A stretch of 59,925 nucleotides of DNA from an uncultured Oscillospiraceae bacterium (lineage in GTDB: Bacteria; Bacillota; Clostridia; Oscillospirales; Oscillospiraceae), in contig CANRDC010000008.1 in the NCBI GenBank assembly GCA_947629245.1, positions 1 to 59,925 of the forward strand, in the 5' to 3' direction. Of this stretch, positions 24,922 to 34,180 are shown piece by piece. Within the stretch, counting starts at the first letter, position 1. Each line of letters opens with the position of its first letter. Position numbers and translations under genes: made by a program. The notes beneath the pieces were generated by a model. It worked only from the letters and a program-made list of their open reading frames with translations, ran no database searches and had not been told where the DNA came from.

Positions 24922-25395
24922 TTACATGTAGGACGGGTTGGTGTGCTTTTCGGGGCGGCTGAAGCTGTCGCAGAAGCCCTCAATGGCCTGCTCCACAAAT
25001 TCACCCTCAGCGTTGAACATGGACAGGAGGACATCCCCATCCAGCACGCAGTCATTGTAAATCTTGGTGCTCCGGCCCACAGAGGTGGCAGGGTCCTCAT
25101 TGGAGGTCTGGATGGTGAAAGTGGGCATCACGCCGGTGTTGATGAACTCCTCCACGATCTCATCAAAAATCTCCGTGCACTTGTAGATGGTCATGGAGAA
25201 AGCCAGCACGGCGGTCTGGGCCTTGTGGCCGATGACCACAGCCCCCAGCCGGGGGACCTCCTGGGTGTTGATGGTGGCCTTGCCCTCAAAGTCCTTGGCC
25301 ATCAGCATGGAATAGCGGACGCCGTTGCGGGTGACAAAACACTCCGCAAAATTGGCGCTCACGGCGTCCTGGGTGTTCATAGTAGGCTTGGGCAT
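24922..25395 (-). CDS. Tail tube protein (XkdM-like)
   Basis: 157 residues, opening MPKPTMNTQDAVSANFAECF, followed by ATINTQEVPRLGAVVIGHK, as in XkdM core tail proteins. It polymerises as the inner tube of the contractile tail. GGAGGGATAGACG precedes the ATG; it lies 14 bases downstream of the sheath gene. Confidence 0.92.
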   Translation of the reverse strand: MPKPTMNTQDAVSANFAECFVTRNGVRYSMLMAKDFEGKATINTQEVPRLGAVVIGHKAQTAVLAFSMTIYKCTEIFDEIVEEFINTGVMPTFTIQTSNEDPATSVGRSTKIYNDCVLDGDVLLSMFNAEGEFVEQAIEGFCDSFSRPEKHTNPSYM

Positions 25396-25409
25396 CGTCT
25401 ATCCCTCCT

Positions 25410-26735
25410 TTACTGAATGATGACGCTCATGTAGAGCTGGGCCATGGCATTGACGATGTTGAGCCCGTCCACGATGAGCAGCACGGCCTTTTTCTTGTCC
25501 CCCTGCTCACAGGTGACAATGTTCTCATCAAAGTCCTCCACGGCCCGGATTTTCTCCAGCTCCTGGATGAGCTTGACGGCATCGCCCCACAGGGAGGCCC
25601 GCCCGGAGGCGTCATTGGGGACGGTGCCCAGATAGCGGGTGTTGAAGATGACGGCCATGTCATTGGCGATCTGGTCACACACCCGGATGGTCTGGTTGCT
25701 CTGGAACACCTCACCCTTGGTGTCAGACAGGGTGAGGAGGGTGTTGATGTCCTCCAGCACCCGGACATCCCCGTTGACGTTGTGGAACATGAATTTGCCC
25801 GCCTTGAGGGCCGCCTCAAGGTCCGCCTGGGAGATGTCGGTGTCCAGGATCAACTCACCATCATACTTGGTGTTGGTGAGGGACTTATTGACGGCCACGC
25901 CCGCATGGGCCCCGGTGGCCCAGTAGACAATGGCCTGCTCATCCACCTGGATGGAGGCATGGGTGGCGGTGTTCCACACGCCAATGATGCCCTCATAGTC
26001 CGCCTTGGAGGGTTTCCAGGCCACAAGCTGGAACTTGGCCCCCACCTCATCCCGCAGGCGCTCCGTGAACTCAGAATAGAGCTGCACAATGGTGGCATCC
26101 GCCGCAGGGCAGCAGAGCGCATTGAAAGCATAGGGCTCAATCTTGTCCAGGAAAGCCTGGTGTGCGTCACCGTCAATCTGGGTGGCGTCCGCTCCACCGG
26201 CCAGGGGCTCCCCGGCGGTGGCGGCCAGCTCCGCCCCGGCCTTGAAGTCCACATAGTCATTGCCCACCAGGTCAGCGGCCTTTTCCACATCCTCCTGGAT
26301 GTCCACCTGGATGCCGTCCAGGTAGGTGGCCACATCCCAGTGCTCCGGGGTGTCCACGTTGGCGGCAATGGTCACGGTGATGTCATTGCCCCGCACACCC
26401 GGATATTTGGCGGTGGCGTAGTCGTTCTCAGCCTTTTTGCCGTCAGCGCCCAGGCGGTAGCAGTAGACGGTGGTGGCGTGCAGGAAAATCTCCCGCAGGG
26501 GCAGCATCTTGGGGTGGTCATACCCATACCCAAAGATGGCTTTGCTGTTTTTCTGGAAGTCCCCAGAGGTCACGGTGAACACCTTACCCTCCGGGCCCCA
26601 GCTCAGATTGAACGGGGCCGCCGCATAGCCTCTGTCAGACAGAGCGGCGGACGCCCGTGCCACGCTGGAAAAATTGATATAGCTGCCGGGCAGGACCTTG
26701 TTCTGGGTCAGCCAGGTGCCTCCGCCAAGAGCCAT
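25410..26735 (-). CDS. Tail sheath protein (XkdK-like)
   Basis: 441 residues with the standard sheath opening MALGGGTWLTQNKVLPGSYI, a variable middle, and the conserved C-terminal domain (QANDM-type VFNTRYLGTVPNDASGR and LIVDGLNIVNAMAQLYMSV). It forms the contractile outer layer of the tail and defines the phage as myovirus-like. Confidence 0.95.
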   Translation of the reverse strand: MALGGGTWLTQNKVLPGSYINFSSVARASAALSDRGYAAAPFNLSWGPEGKVFTVTSGDFQKNSKAIFGYGYDHPKMLPLREIFLHATTVYCYRLGADGKKAENDYATAKYPGVRGNDITVTIAANVDTPEHWDVATYLDGIQVDIQEDVEKAADLVGNDYVDFKAGAELAATAGEPLAGGADATQIDGDAHQAFLDKIEPYAFNALCCPAADATIVQLYSEFTERLRDEVGAKFQLVAWKPSKADYEGIIGVWNTATHASIQVDEQAIVYWATGAHAGVAVNKSLTNTKYDGELILDTDISQADLEAALKAGKFMFHNVNGDVRVLEDINTLLTLSDTKGEVFQSNQTIRVCDQIANDMAVIFNTRYLGTVPNDASGRASLWGDAVKLIQELEKIRAVEDFDENIVTCEQGDKKKAVLLIVDGLNIVNAMAQLYMSVIIQ

Positions 26736-26736
26736 A

Positions 26737-26916
26737 TTATCTCACCTTGCCTTTCCTAAATTTCTCAATCATGCCATCCACCTCAGCCAGGGTGTAGGCC
26801 TTGCCGGGCTCCAGCAGGGCCCGGATGAGGTCCCGCCGGTTGGCGTAGCGCTTGGAGGCCGCAAGCTGCTCTCTGGTGAAAGTGGCCGCAGCCGCCGTGG
26901 TTTCGGTCTTTGCCAT
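26737..26916 (-). CDS. Small conserved phage protein
   Basis: 59 residues from ATG 26916 after AACAGGAGGGATAAC. Ala/Thr-rich start, then a helical basic segment (AASKRYANRRDLIRALLEPG) and the end EKFRKGKVR. It is wedged between the tail terminator and sheath genes with 1-base spacing, so it is surely translated as part of the tail operon. The function is unknown. Confidence 0.75.
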   Translation of the reverse strand: MAKTETTAAAATFTREQLAASKRYANRRDLIRALLEPGKAYTLAEVDGMIEKFRKGKVR

Positions 26917-26917
26917 G

Positions 26918-27349
26918 TTATCCCTCCTGTTCAATTCGCAGAGTTTCCATCATGTCCAGCTCCGGCACGATGCGGACAAAATGGTCATAAGTGGCGGTGA
27001 CGTGGAGCACCCCGTCCGCCACCTGCCAGTCAATGCCGGTGGCGTGGATGGTGTCCCCCTCCGGGGTGGTGATGTCACCCAGGACCAGGCTGAGGTCCTG
27101 GGCCATCCTGTTGCACTCCTCCGGGGCCTTTTTGGGGTCCACCGGGTAGTAGATGACATCCACCAGCGGCGTCCGCCGCCAGCGGGGTCCCACCTGTTTG
27201 GAGTGGCCGCCGCCGGGCAGGACCACATTGAGGTCCCCCGGCTTGAGCCCTTGCGTCACATTCCTGCCGTGCACCTGCCGGTCAGGAAAAGCGGCGTGGA
27301 GCGCAAGGCTCACGCCGTCATAAATGCTGTTGATGCTGATTTCAGACAT
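26918..27349 (-). CDS. Tail terminator protein candidate (DUF6838-like)
   Basis: 143 residues starting MSEISINSIYDGVSLALHAA after GGGAGGTGTTCA. It is a compact alpha/beta protein with LVDVIYYPVDPKKAPEECNR and GTGIDWQVADGVLHV-type strands, matching the small tail terminator protein placed just before the sheath in Xkd-like phages. It would cap the tail for joining to the head. Confidence 0.75.
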   Translation of the reverse strand: MSEISINSIYDGVSLALHAAFPDRQVHGRNVTQGLKPGDLNVVLPGGGHSKQVGPRWRRTPLVDVIYYPVDPKKAPEECNRMAQDLSLVLGDITTPEGDTIHATGIDWQVADGVLHVTATYDHFVRIVPELDMMETLRIEQEG

Positions 27350-27812
27350 TGAACACCTCCCGCAAAAGCTGCTCCAGCTTTTTCTCCAGGACGGCGGGGG
27401 CCATCTTTTCCAGGTCCTGCTCAGACAGTGTGAGGAAATACTGCCCCGGCACCCAGCCCTTGCCGCCGGGTGTGCGGTGGCCAAACTCCACATAGCTGGC
27501 ATAGGTGATGGGGTTGATGACCTCAATGTGGTAGTTGACGCCCTGCTTGTAGACGGGCAGGCCTTGGGCATAGGCGGTGCCGCTGCTGCCGCTCTGCTTG
27601 CCGGTCCAGCCCCTTCGCAGGGTGCCGCCCTTTTTGCCGCTTGCCTTGGGATATTGCCCCACAGGGGTGCGGGGGATGACCAGGGCCAGCAGCCGGGCGG
27701 CCAGCTCTCTGGAGGCGTCATAGCAGAATTTCTGCATATCCACGCTCTGGAGCTTTGCCATGTTGGTGCGGAGCTTTTGCAGTTGCTTATAGCTACATTG
27801 GCCCCAGCGCAT
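27342..27812 (-). CDS. HK97 gp10-like head-tail protein (XkdI type)
   Basis: 156 residues from ATG 27812, overlapping the preceding stop (TAATG). Contains TPVGQYPKASGKKGGTLRRGW and YASYVEFGHRTPGG, hallmarks of gp10-family neck proteins. It acts at the head-tail joint. Confidence 0.87.
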   Translation of the reverse strand: MRWGQCSYKQLQKLRTNMAKLQSVDMQKFCYDASRELAARLLALVIPRTPVGQYPKASGKKGGTLRRGWTGKQSGSSGTAYAQGLPVYKQGVNYHIEVINPITYASYVEFGHRTPGGKGWVPGQYFLTLSEQDLEKMAPAVLEKKLEQLLREVFNV

Positions 27813-28174
27813 TACGCCCACCCCTTGAAAAGCTCCAGCGGCACCTCCTGGTGATAGGTGAACACAGCGGACTTGCCGCTCCGCTCATAGTCTTTGGTGA
27901 CCTTGTGCTGGGTGACAGTGATTTTTGACCCCTCCGGGATTTCCACGGAGGGGTCAATGTAGAGCACCACAGTCTGCACCACCTGGGCGGCCTCCTCAGA
28001 GGGGACCGTGCTGGTGATGGTCTTGTGGGAGATGCGGCAGGGCAGATTTTCCGCCAGGACACGCTCCTGGGGCTCCGTGCGGCCATTGGCGGGGTTGAGC
28101 GCCCCGTCCTGCACGGTGATGGTGGCCCTGCCCACCCAGAGGCTCTTTATGGCCTTTTCGTAGGCGTTCACCAC
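27812..28174 (-). CDS. Head closure protein (XkdH-like)
   Basis: 120 residues, GTG start after AGGAGGATTAA. It is beta-rich with DGALNPANGRTEPQERVLAENLPCR-type sequence and KITVTQHKVTKDYERSG near the end, as in XkdH/gp16-like stoppers. It overlaps both neighbours by 1-7 bases. It closes the portal channel after packaging. Confidence 0.82.
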   Translation of the reverse strand: MVNAYEKAIKSLWVGRATITVQDGALNPANGRTEPQERVLAENLPCRISHKTITSTVPSEEAAQVVQTVVLYIDPSVEIPEGSKITVTQHKVTKDYERSGKSAVFTYHQEVPLELFKGWA

Positions 28175-28569
28175 TTAATCCTCCTAAAGGCCGCCAGGAT
28201 GCTCTCCGGGGGGTGCATGAGCTGGTCCAGCAGGGCGTCAAAACGGGCCTCCGGGTTAGAGGCACCATCACTGGCCCCCGCCAGGGTGACAGACACGTCC
28301 CCCTCCGTGATGCTCTTGGCCGGGGCGGAGAAGTCAAAGCCCTCCACCCCGTCCAAAGCTCCAGCGGCTTTCTTGTCAAAGAGGAATTGCCCGGCCACCA
28401 TGTCCACCAGCGTGTAGAGGAGGCCGTCCGGCAGCTCCCGGTGGTGGATGTTGGACAGGATGGCCACCCTGCACTTGCGGATCAGATACTCCAGGCCGGG
28501 CCGGTCCTCATCGGTGGCCTTATAACCCAGCATGGCCAGCCGGGCCACCACCTCAGCGTAGACATCCAC
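28168..28569 (-). CDS. Head-tail connector (DUF3199/YqbG-like)
   Basis: 133 residues, GTG start. Helical, opening MDVYAEVVARLAMLGYKATD with VDMVAGQFLFDKKAAG in the middle, as in gp15/YqbG-type adaptor proteins. It follows the capsid gene in transcription order, where adaptors bind the portal ring. Confidence 0.82.
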   Translation of the reverse strand: MDVYAEVVARLAMLGYKATDEDRPGLEYLIRKCRVAILSNIHHRELPDGLLYTLVDMVAGQFLFDKKAAGALDGVEGFDFSAPAKSITEGDVSVTLAGASDGASNPEARFDALLDQLMHPPESILAAFRRIKW

Positions 28570-28581
28570 CGGGCCGTCACC

Positions 28582-29754
28582 TTACCCTCTGGACAGGATG
28601 CGGCAGATGAGGATGGCCTTGTCAGCGATGTAGGAGCGGTCCTGCTCCTGGTCCTCACCAGAGTGCACGATGTCCCAGTTGGCACCGTTCTCCAGCTCCG
28701 CATCCGTGGGGGAGAGGGAGGCCTGGCTCTTTTTCTCATAGGAGATGCCAAAGGGCGCAAACACCTTGCGCTGGCGGGTGTAGAGGGTGTCCTGGCCGCC
28801 GTTGGTCTTGGGGTCACGGGCCATCTCATTGGGCACCTTGGCACCCAGGTCCTCAAAGCTGAGGACGCCCTCACCCAGGGTGTAGGTGGTGTAGAGAGTG
28901 CCCGGCACCACAAAGGCGTTTTCCTGGACCTCCCCGTCCCCAAAGTAGGGCTTGGCATCGTCCTTTTTGATTTCGCCGTCCTCGCTGCCCTCCGTGGTGA
29001 CTTTCAGAGCGCCGGGGTCACCCTCAGCGGCGGGGAAATACCCATCCACGGCGGGCATCCCGTCATCCACCACCACCAGCTTGCCGCCCCAGGTGTAGAG
29101 GGACAGGTCACGGGTCATGCCGTCCTTGTCCGTAAACTTGAGAGCGGTGAGCAGGTTGAGGTTTTCCAGGTTGGTGGCCACGGTGGAGTGCATAAACACC
29201 AGGGCAAAATTCTTTTTGCGGTCACCGCAGGCCTTGGCGGTGGCGGTGTTGAGAGTGGTGGCCTGCATGGGGCCCGCCACCTCAAGGGTGTGCTTGGCCA
29301 CAAAGGCCTGGCCCTGCTTGGAGGTCATGGAGAAAACGCCCTTGAGGATGGCCAGGATGGTGTCCTGGTCCACGTCCTCCCAGTAGTTGGCCACCTGAGC
29401 GGCCACGTTGTCCATGAAGTCCACACCGCCGGTGATGTCGTAGGAAAAGTCACGCTCCACCCATGCCTTGGCCCGGCCAATGACCACCACGCCCTGCTCA
29501 AAGGTCTTGGTGTTGGTGGCGGTGATGTCGGTCTGGCCGTCATAGTTGACGGCCTCCCCGTCCAGCAGGCCCCTCATGGCGATGCGGGCATAGGCGGTGC
29601 CGTCCTGGGAGCCCAGCACCGCCCGGATGTCCGGGTTGCCGGTCAGCACACGGGACTTGCGCATCTCATTGAGGCGCACACGGGGCACCCGGTCGGCCTT
29701 ATACTTGAAAGCCTGGGGGTTAAAGCTCTTGGCATCAAATTTGTTGTCAGCCAT
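28582..29754 (-). CDS. Major capsid protein (XkdG-like)
   Basis: 390 residues; HK97-like capsid family by size, place and sequence (YDITGGVDFMDNVAAQVANYW, AKACGDRKKNFALVFMHSTV). AAAGGATGAATAGAA precedes the ATG. A Gly/Asp/Glu-rich loop near residues 240-260 may be surface-exposed. It comes after scaffold and a small Ala/Thr-rich protein. Confidence 0.92.
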   Translation of the reverse strand: MADNKFDAKSFNPQAFKYKADRVPRVRLNEMRKSRVLTGNPDIRAVLGSQDGTAYARIAMRGLLDGEAVNYDGQTDITATNTKTFEQGVVVIGRAKAWVERDFSYDITGGVDFMDNVAAQVANYWEDVDQDTILAILKGVFSMTSKQGQAFVAKHTLEVAGPMQATTLNTATAKACGDRKKNFALVFMHSTVATNLENLNLLTALKFTDKDGMTRDLSLYTWGGKLVVVDDGMPAVDGYFPAAEGDPGALKVTTEGSEDGEIKKDDAKPYFGDGEVQENAFVVPGTLYTTYTLGEGVLSFEDLGAKVPNEMARDPKTNGGQDTLYTRQRKVFAPFGISYEKKSQASLSPTDAELENGANWDIVHSGEDQEQDRSYIADKAILICRILSRG

Positions 29755-29771
29755 TTCTATTCATCCTTTCT

Positions 29772-30287
29772 TTACTCAGTAGTTTTGGAGGTCTTGCGCT
29801 TGGTGGCCGCAGAGGCCGCCTTGGTAGGCACAGAGGCCACCGCAGGCTCAGAGGTGGGCGTGGACACGGTGGCGATGCTGGGCCCCTCAGAGGCCTCCAG
29901 AGAGGCCATGCTGGGGCCCTCCATGCCGGGGGCTCCACCGGGGACGGCCTTGGCCGCCACCTTATCCGCCACGGCGGTGATGAAAGTGTCATCCGCCTGG
30001 AGCTTGGTGGACACGCCGGAGGTGAGGGCCTCATTGGTCTTGAGCTTTTCAGCCAGGGCAGAGATGAAAGTGTCATCCGCCTGGAGCTTTTCGGCCACAC
30101 TGCCCGCCAGCTCCTCCACATCTCCGCCCCCGCCGCCGGGGGTCACGTTGCTGGCCATAAACTGCACGATGCCCTCCAGGGAGGCGGGCATCTCCTTGAC
30201 GTTCTTGCCGGTCAAGGCGCTGGCCAGGTTTTGCAGGGCCTCCTCCAGGGAGATGGCCCCGCTGGGCTTGGTGATGAGGCTTGCCAT
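29772..30287 (-). CDS. Phage head-associated protein with repeated motif
   Basis: 171 residues; KLQADDTFI occurs twice (near 70 and 100), around a KLKTNEALTSG unit, and the last third is low-complexity Ala/Thr/Ser/Pro ending KRKTSKTTE. It lies between scaffold and capsid genes. It could be a capsid decoration or fibre protein. I do not recognise a family. Confidence 0.68.
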   Translation of the reverse strand: MASLITKPSGAISLEEALQNLASALTGKNVKEMPASLEGIVQFMASNVTPGGGGGDVEELAGSVAEKLQADDTFISALAEKLKTNEALTSGVSTKLQADDTFITAVADKVAAKAVPGGAPGMEGPSMASLEASEGPSIATVSTPTSEPAVASVPTKAASAATKRKTSKTTE

Positions 30288-30299
30288 TGTATCACTCCT

Positions 30300-30956
30300 T
30301 TACTCAAGTTTTGCATCCGGGTTTTTGGCCAGATACTCCGCCAGCTCAGAGTAGGACATCTCAGAGGGCTTTTTCTCACCCTCCGGCTTGTGGTCCCCAC
30401 CCTCGCCGGGTTTCCAGCCGTCCCGGTGCGTGGACGTATCGCCAGAAAAGAGAAAGTCCGTGGCGGCGTCCTTTTTCATGGCCTCCACTCTGGCGGTCAG
30501 GGTCACCGTGCCGCCAGCGGCGTCCTTGGACACCACCTTGCCGTCCTCAATCCGGGCATTTTTAAGAAAGTCCTCCAGCACCGCCCTCACGGCGGTGTTG
30601 TTGCGGGAGCCCATGGTGGTGAGCTCCGCATCCACGGCGGCCAGCAGCTTGACACGGGCCAGCTCTTTCTCATAGTTGGCCTTGTCCGTCTTGCTCTGCT
30701 GCTCCATCTGCTCAATCTGCTTTTTGAGGGCCTCATTGTCCCCGGTAGACTTTTTCAGCTCCTCAAGCTGCTTGGCGTAGGTCTTGGAGCTCTCAGTGAG
30801 CTGCCCCACCTGAGTCTCCAGCTCCGTGACCTTGGCGGCCTTGGTGTTGAAGTCCGCACGGGCCACAAAGCCCTTGCCGATCTCCTGAGACACCGCCGTG
30901 TCAATTTCGGGGGTGTACGCCGCCCCCAGGATGGTTTTGAGCCATTCCAGTGCCAT
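30300..30956 (-). CDS. Capsid scaffolding protein (GP20-like)
   Basis: 218 residues. A long coiled coil spans about 40-110 (KVTELETQVGQLTESSKTYA, KQIEQMEQQSKTDKANYEKE), followed by ELTTMGSRNNTAVRAVLEDF, which is typical of phage minor structural protein GP20. It shapes the procapsid. A terminator-like hairpin lies 100 bases upstream (31061-31094), so its level may be set separately. Confidence 0.88.
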   Translation of the reverse strand: MALEWLKTILGAAYTPEIDTAVSQEIGKGFVARADFNTKAAKVTELETQVGQLTESSKTYAKQLEELKKSTGDNEALKKQIEQMEQQSKTDKANYEKELARVKLLAAVDAELTTMGSRNNTAVRAVLEDFLKNARIEDGKVVSKDAAGGTVTLTARVEAMKKDAATDFLFSGDTSTHRDGWKPGEGGDHKPEGEKKPSEMSYSELAEYLAKNPDAKLE

Positions 30957-31060
30957 GATGATTTACCTCCTTGTGTTGTTCCACTGTCCTTTTTCTCCGG
31001 CCAGTCCCGGTATTGTGGAGCCCCTTTTGTTATCCGCCGGGCCAGCGGTATTTGGGTATG

Positions 31061-31094
31061 AAAAAAGCACCACACCTTTTGGGTGTGATGCTTT
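31061..31094 (-). terminator. Intra-operon terminator before the scaffold gene
   Basis: On the minus strand AAGCATCACACCC, loop AAAA, GGTGTGGTGCTT, then TTTTTT. It sits in the 158-base gap 30957-31114, after the portal/minor-head genes and before scaffold and capsid. It would reduce read-through or process the transcript; no clear promoter is visible after it. Confidence 0.75.
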
Positions 31095-31114
31095 AATCAA
31101 CAAACTGGGGTTGC

Positions 31115-31315
31115 TTATCCGGCCAAGTAGTTGAGGAGCGCCTGCACCTCATAGGCCTTGGTGGTCATCTCTTGGCCAGGGCCAAGGCTATTGATGAGAA
31201 AATCAGCCAGAGCCTCATCATCCTCAGCGGTCATAAAGCTGTCATCTTGTGCATCATCTGGCACCTTGACGCCCGCCTCCCGCAAGAGGGAAAGCTGCTG
31301 TTTATCCAGTTTCAT
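31115..31315 (-). CDS. Small phage protein, unknown
   Basis: 66 residues from ATG 31315 after GGAGGTAAGC; begins MKLDKQQLSLLREAGVKVPD. Acidic middle (AEDDEALADFLINSL), end EVQALLNYLAG. It overlaps the minor head protein gene by 14 bases and lies just before the terminator. The function is unknown. Confidence 0.68.
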   Translation of the reverse strand: MKLDKQQLSLLREAGVKVPDDAQDDSFMTAEDDEALADFLINSLGPGQEMTTKAYEVQALLNYLAG

Positions 31316-32648
31316 GCTTACCTCCATATTTCTTTTGGAGCCGTTTCCCCGTGCGCCAGGTGGTCACCACAGTGTCAGTGTCCGGGTTATAGGCCACCGT
31401 AGCATTAAAGCCTATATACTGCACAGAGGGCTCCTTGCGTTCATTGTATTTGATGTCAGTGATGTGCATGGGATGCTCCAAAGCATCAACGGCCTCTGAT
31501 ACTTTGACCACTCTTGAGCCAGCCTGGTCAAGAAAATGGTCCTTGATGGCCTTGACTTCCCGCCCGTCACTGGTTTTCACGCCAATTATACCATGCCACT
31601 CCGATGGTTGCAAGATATTGGCCTTTTTCCAGTCCTCAAATTTGGTGTCAGCAGGGACCTTGTGGGTGGTGCCGTCCGGGTTGCGGGTCCAGCGCTCTCC
31701 AATGCCCTCCATGTCCTCAAAATAGGGGCAGGTGCAGCACCGGCACCATGGATGGAATGGGGGAGCGGTGAGGCCCACCTGATACTCAGACATTTTGAAC
31801 ACTTTACCGTCCAGCGCTCCGCAGAGGGGGCAGGTGTCCTTGTCGAAAGAGGCCACGATCTTGAATTGTTCCACGCCCAGAGCGGTGAAACAGTCCTTTT
31901 GAGCGGTGCTGGCAAAATAGGCGCTCTCAGTCATCACCAGCCGCCCGGCCTTGGTCCTGGCCACCCCAAACTGCTTGGTGATGGCGGAGATGGCACGGTC
32001 CGGGGCCTCTCCCCGGATTATCATTTGCGTGAGGTTGGTGTTGACGCTGTTGACCAGGCTCTGCTTATTGGTCCAGCACCTATCACGGAAAGTGAGGTTG
32101 TCAGCGGTCCAGGGCCGGGAGAGGACCTTTTTGATGGTGTCCTCATTGAGGGCCTGCATGGTCCAGCCCACCCCAAGGCCCCGCTGGACCTCAAAGGCGG
32201 TGTGGTAGTAGCTGCCCTCATACATCCGCCGGGCGGCCTCATCCACAAAGTCAAGCTGATTGGCGTAGAGCACCTCTGCCTGCTGCTGGAGCTGGAGCTT
32301 GAGGGCGTCCAGCCGGGAGATGTGCACCCTGGCGCTGGCGTTCTCCAGCTCTTTCATCCAGGCCCCATCAAGGGCGTTTTGCTGGCCGTGGGCAATGTAC
32401 TCTCCCACGGTCCAGTGGAACTCCGCCAGCTCATCACTGTTGAGCAGGCGCTTGGCATCCGCAAAGGTGATGCCGTTATTGTCTGCAAAGCGCTGATACC
32501 ACACGGCCATCTGGCGCTCAATCTCCGCCTGGGCGGCGGCAAATTGGGCCTCCATGTTTTCCACATAGGAGTAGGACTGGTCCAGGAGGGCGTCCTCCAT
32601 GCGTTTCATGCGCTGGGCCCAGTATGCGGCATTACTCTGTCTGGCCAT
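31302..32648 (-). CDS. Minor head / head morphogenesis protein (SPP1 gp7-like)
   Basis: 448 residues. The N-terminal helical region is followed by a conserved C-terminal Cys/His cluster (KDTCPLCGALDG, FHPWCRCCTCPYFED) found in the phage Mu gpF/SPP1 gp7 head morphogenesis family. The last 90 residues form an extra domain with VKTSDGREVKAIKDHFLDQ, reminiscent of phage-encoded barnase-EndoU-ColicinE5-type extensions. It binds portal and enters the virion in relatives. Confidence 0.87.
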   Translation of the reverse strand: MARQSNAAYWAQRMKRMEDALLDQSYSYVENMEAQFAAAQAEIERQMAVWYQRFADNNGITFADAKRLLNSDELAEFHWTVGEYIAHGQQNALDGAWMKELENASARVHISRLDALKLQLQQQAEVLYANQLDFVDEAARRMYEGSYYHTAFEVQRGLGVGWTMQALNEDTIKKVLSRPWTADNLTFRDRCWTNKQSLVNSVNTNLTQMIIRGEAPDRAISAITKQFGVARTKAGRLVMTESAYFASTAQKDCFTALGVEQFKIVASFDKDTCPLCGALDGKVFKMSEYQVGLTAPPFHPWCRCCTCPYFEDMEGIGERWTRNPDGTTHKVPADTKFEDWKKANILQPSEWHGIIGVKTSDGREVKAIKDHFLDQAGSRVVKVSEAVDALEHPMHITDIKYNERKEPSVQYIGFNATVAYNPDTDTVVTTWRTGKRLQKKYGGKHETG

Positions 32649-34170
32649 CGTCCTCACCGCCCGTCACGGGAGGCGTGCCGCCGTCCTGGGGCGGATTATT
32701 GCCTCCGCCCCGGTTGGCCTCAAAGGCCGCCCGGTATGGATCAGCAGCAGCCTCCTCTTTCTCCCGCTTGATGCGCTCAAGCTCCTGCTCCGGGTCAGTG
32801 ACCCAGGGGTGCATTTTTATGATGGTTTCATCGGAGAGGATGCCCACGGAGTTTTTGCAGTTGGTGATGGTTTCGCTCTCATTGATGAGCACGTCCCGGT
32901 CAAAGATGATTTTGACCTCAGCGCCGTCAAAATTGCCCTTGCCGGTGTTGGCCAGGTGCTTATTGACAAACCAGAGCAGCTCCTCCATGCTGGCCTGAAA
33001 TTCCATCTCAATGCCGTTGGCGTCCAGGTCGATGTCACTATACATGCTCTGAATGTTCATCTGATTTGGGTTTCCGCTCATGCGGTCATCCTTGGCGTCA
33101 TAGCCTCTGGCGTTCTCAATGATGGCGTCCTTGAGGAGGGCCAGCAGGGCCTTGTAGTTTTCGCTGTTGACCTCCAGGGTGAGGGTGTCCACCCCGCCGT
33201 CAGAGCCCTCATAGGAGCGGACCTTGACGGCCCCATAGGTGGCCAGGTTGCGGCGGAATTTCCCCAAGTCCTCCCCGTCATAGTTTTTGATGACCAGGAT
33301 GGTGGTGTGGATGTCCTCCTCCATCTGATTGGCAAAGTTGGAGAGCACGCTGTTATAGGCATCCTGGAGGCACTTGATGCGGGAGAGGAGGGGCAGCTCA
33401 TGGTGGGATGCCTTAAAGCATACCAGAGGGATGCGCTCCCAGTTGTAGCCCCGGACCTCCCCGGTGGCGGTGTCCGTTTCCATGATGTAGTCCCCGGTGT
33501 AGCCGTCCGGGTCCGGGGTGAGTGTGCCGTCATCCTCCCGGACAAAGCTGTCCACCCCGCCGCCGTGCATGACCTCCACCTTGACCACATCCTTGCACTG
33601 CTCCGTCTCATCGTATTCCTGGACCACATAGACGTGGATGGCGGCGTCCAGGATGGTGTGGTCAGCATCCGCCCAAAACGGGAGGACCTCATCCGCCGGA
33701 AAGCGCTTAAAGGCCAGCTCGCCGCCCTCATAGTAGGGATAGAGCCAGGCCTTGCCGCCTATCCAGGCACCCTCACCCACATTGCGGAGGGTCCGCCGGA
33801 AACGGGCCCCCAGCACCGTGGCCAGGGCCTCTGCATAGGCCTTGTTCTCAGCGTCAAAGGAAAAGGGGCGGCCAAAGGAGTAGTTGGTCTTTTGGTCCAC
33901 CATCTTGGAGTATTGATTGTCCACCAGCCGGTTATTGGGCAGGTGGTGGAGCACCGTGGGCTTGCCCTCATCATCCAGGGCAATGCGCTCCCGGTGGAGG
34001 ACGGCCTGGTCCCCGTCATAGTAGACCTCACCCGCAAGCTGCCGCTTGCGCTCCTCAGAGTGGAGCCATGCAGTGATCTCCAGCTCCAGAAAGCGCTTGT
34101 CCGTCATGCCCCGGCGGAAATTGGAGGCCACCCGCCCGGAGCAGTCCTCTCTCAAATTCAAAGTCACCAT
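32632..34170 (-). CDS. Portal protein (SPP1 gp6-like)
   Basis: 512 residues from ATG 34170 after GTGAGGTGAGCACA. YYDGDQAVLHRERIALDDEG and LVDNQYSKMVDQKTNYSFGR are typical of SPP1 gp6-like portals; the C-terminus is disordered and acidic (PPQDGGTPPVTGGEDDGQTE). It forms the DNA channel at the capsid vertex and docks terminase. Confidence 0.92.
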   Translation of the reverse strand: MVTLNLREDCSGRVASNFRRGMTDKRFLELEITAWLHSEERKRQLAGEVYYDGDQAVLHRERIALDDEGKPTVLHHLPNNRLVDNQYSKMVDQKTNYSFGRPFSFDAENKAYAEALATVLGARFRRTLRNVGEGAWIGGKAWLYPYYEGGELAFKRFPADEVLPFWADADHTILDAAIHVYVVQEYDETEQCKDVVKVEVMHGGGVDSFVREDDGTLTPDPDGYTGDYIMETDTATGEVRGYNWERIPLVCFKASHHELPLLSRIKCLQDAYNSVLSNFANQMEEDIHTTILVIKNYDGEDLGKFRRNLATYGAVKVRSYEGSDGGVDTLTLEVNSENYKALLALLKDAIIENARGYDAKDDRMSGNPNQMNIQSMYSDIDLDANGIEMEFQASMEELLWFVNKHLANTGKGNFDGAEVKIIFDRDVLINESETITNCKNSVGILSDETIIKMHPWVTDPEQELERIKREKEEAAADPYRAAFEANRGGGNNPPQDGGTPPVTGGEDDGQTE

Positions 34171-34180
34171 TGTGCTCACC

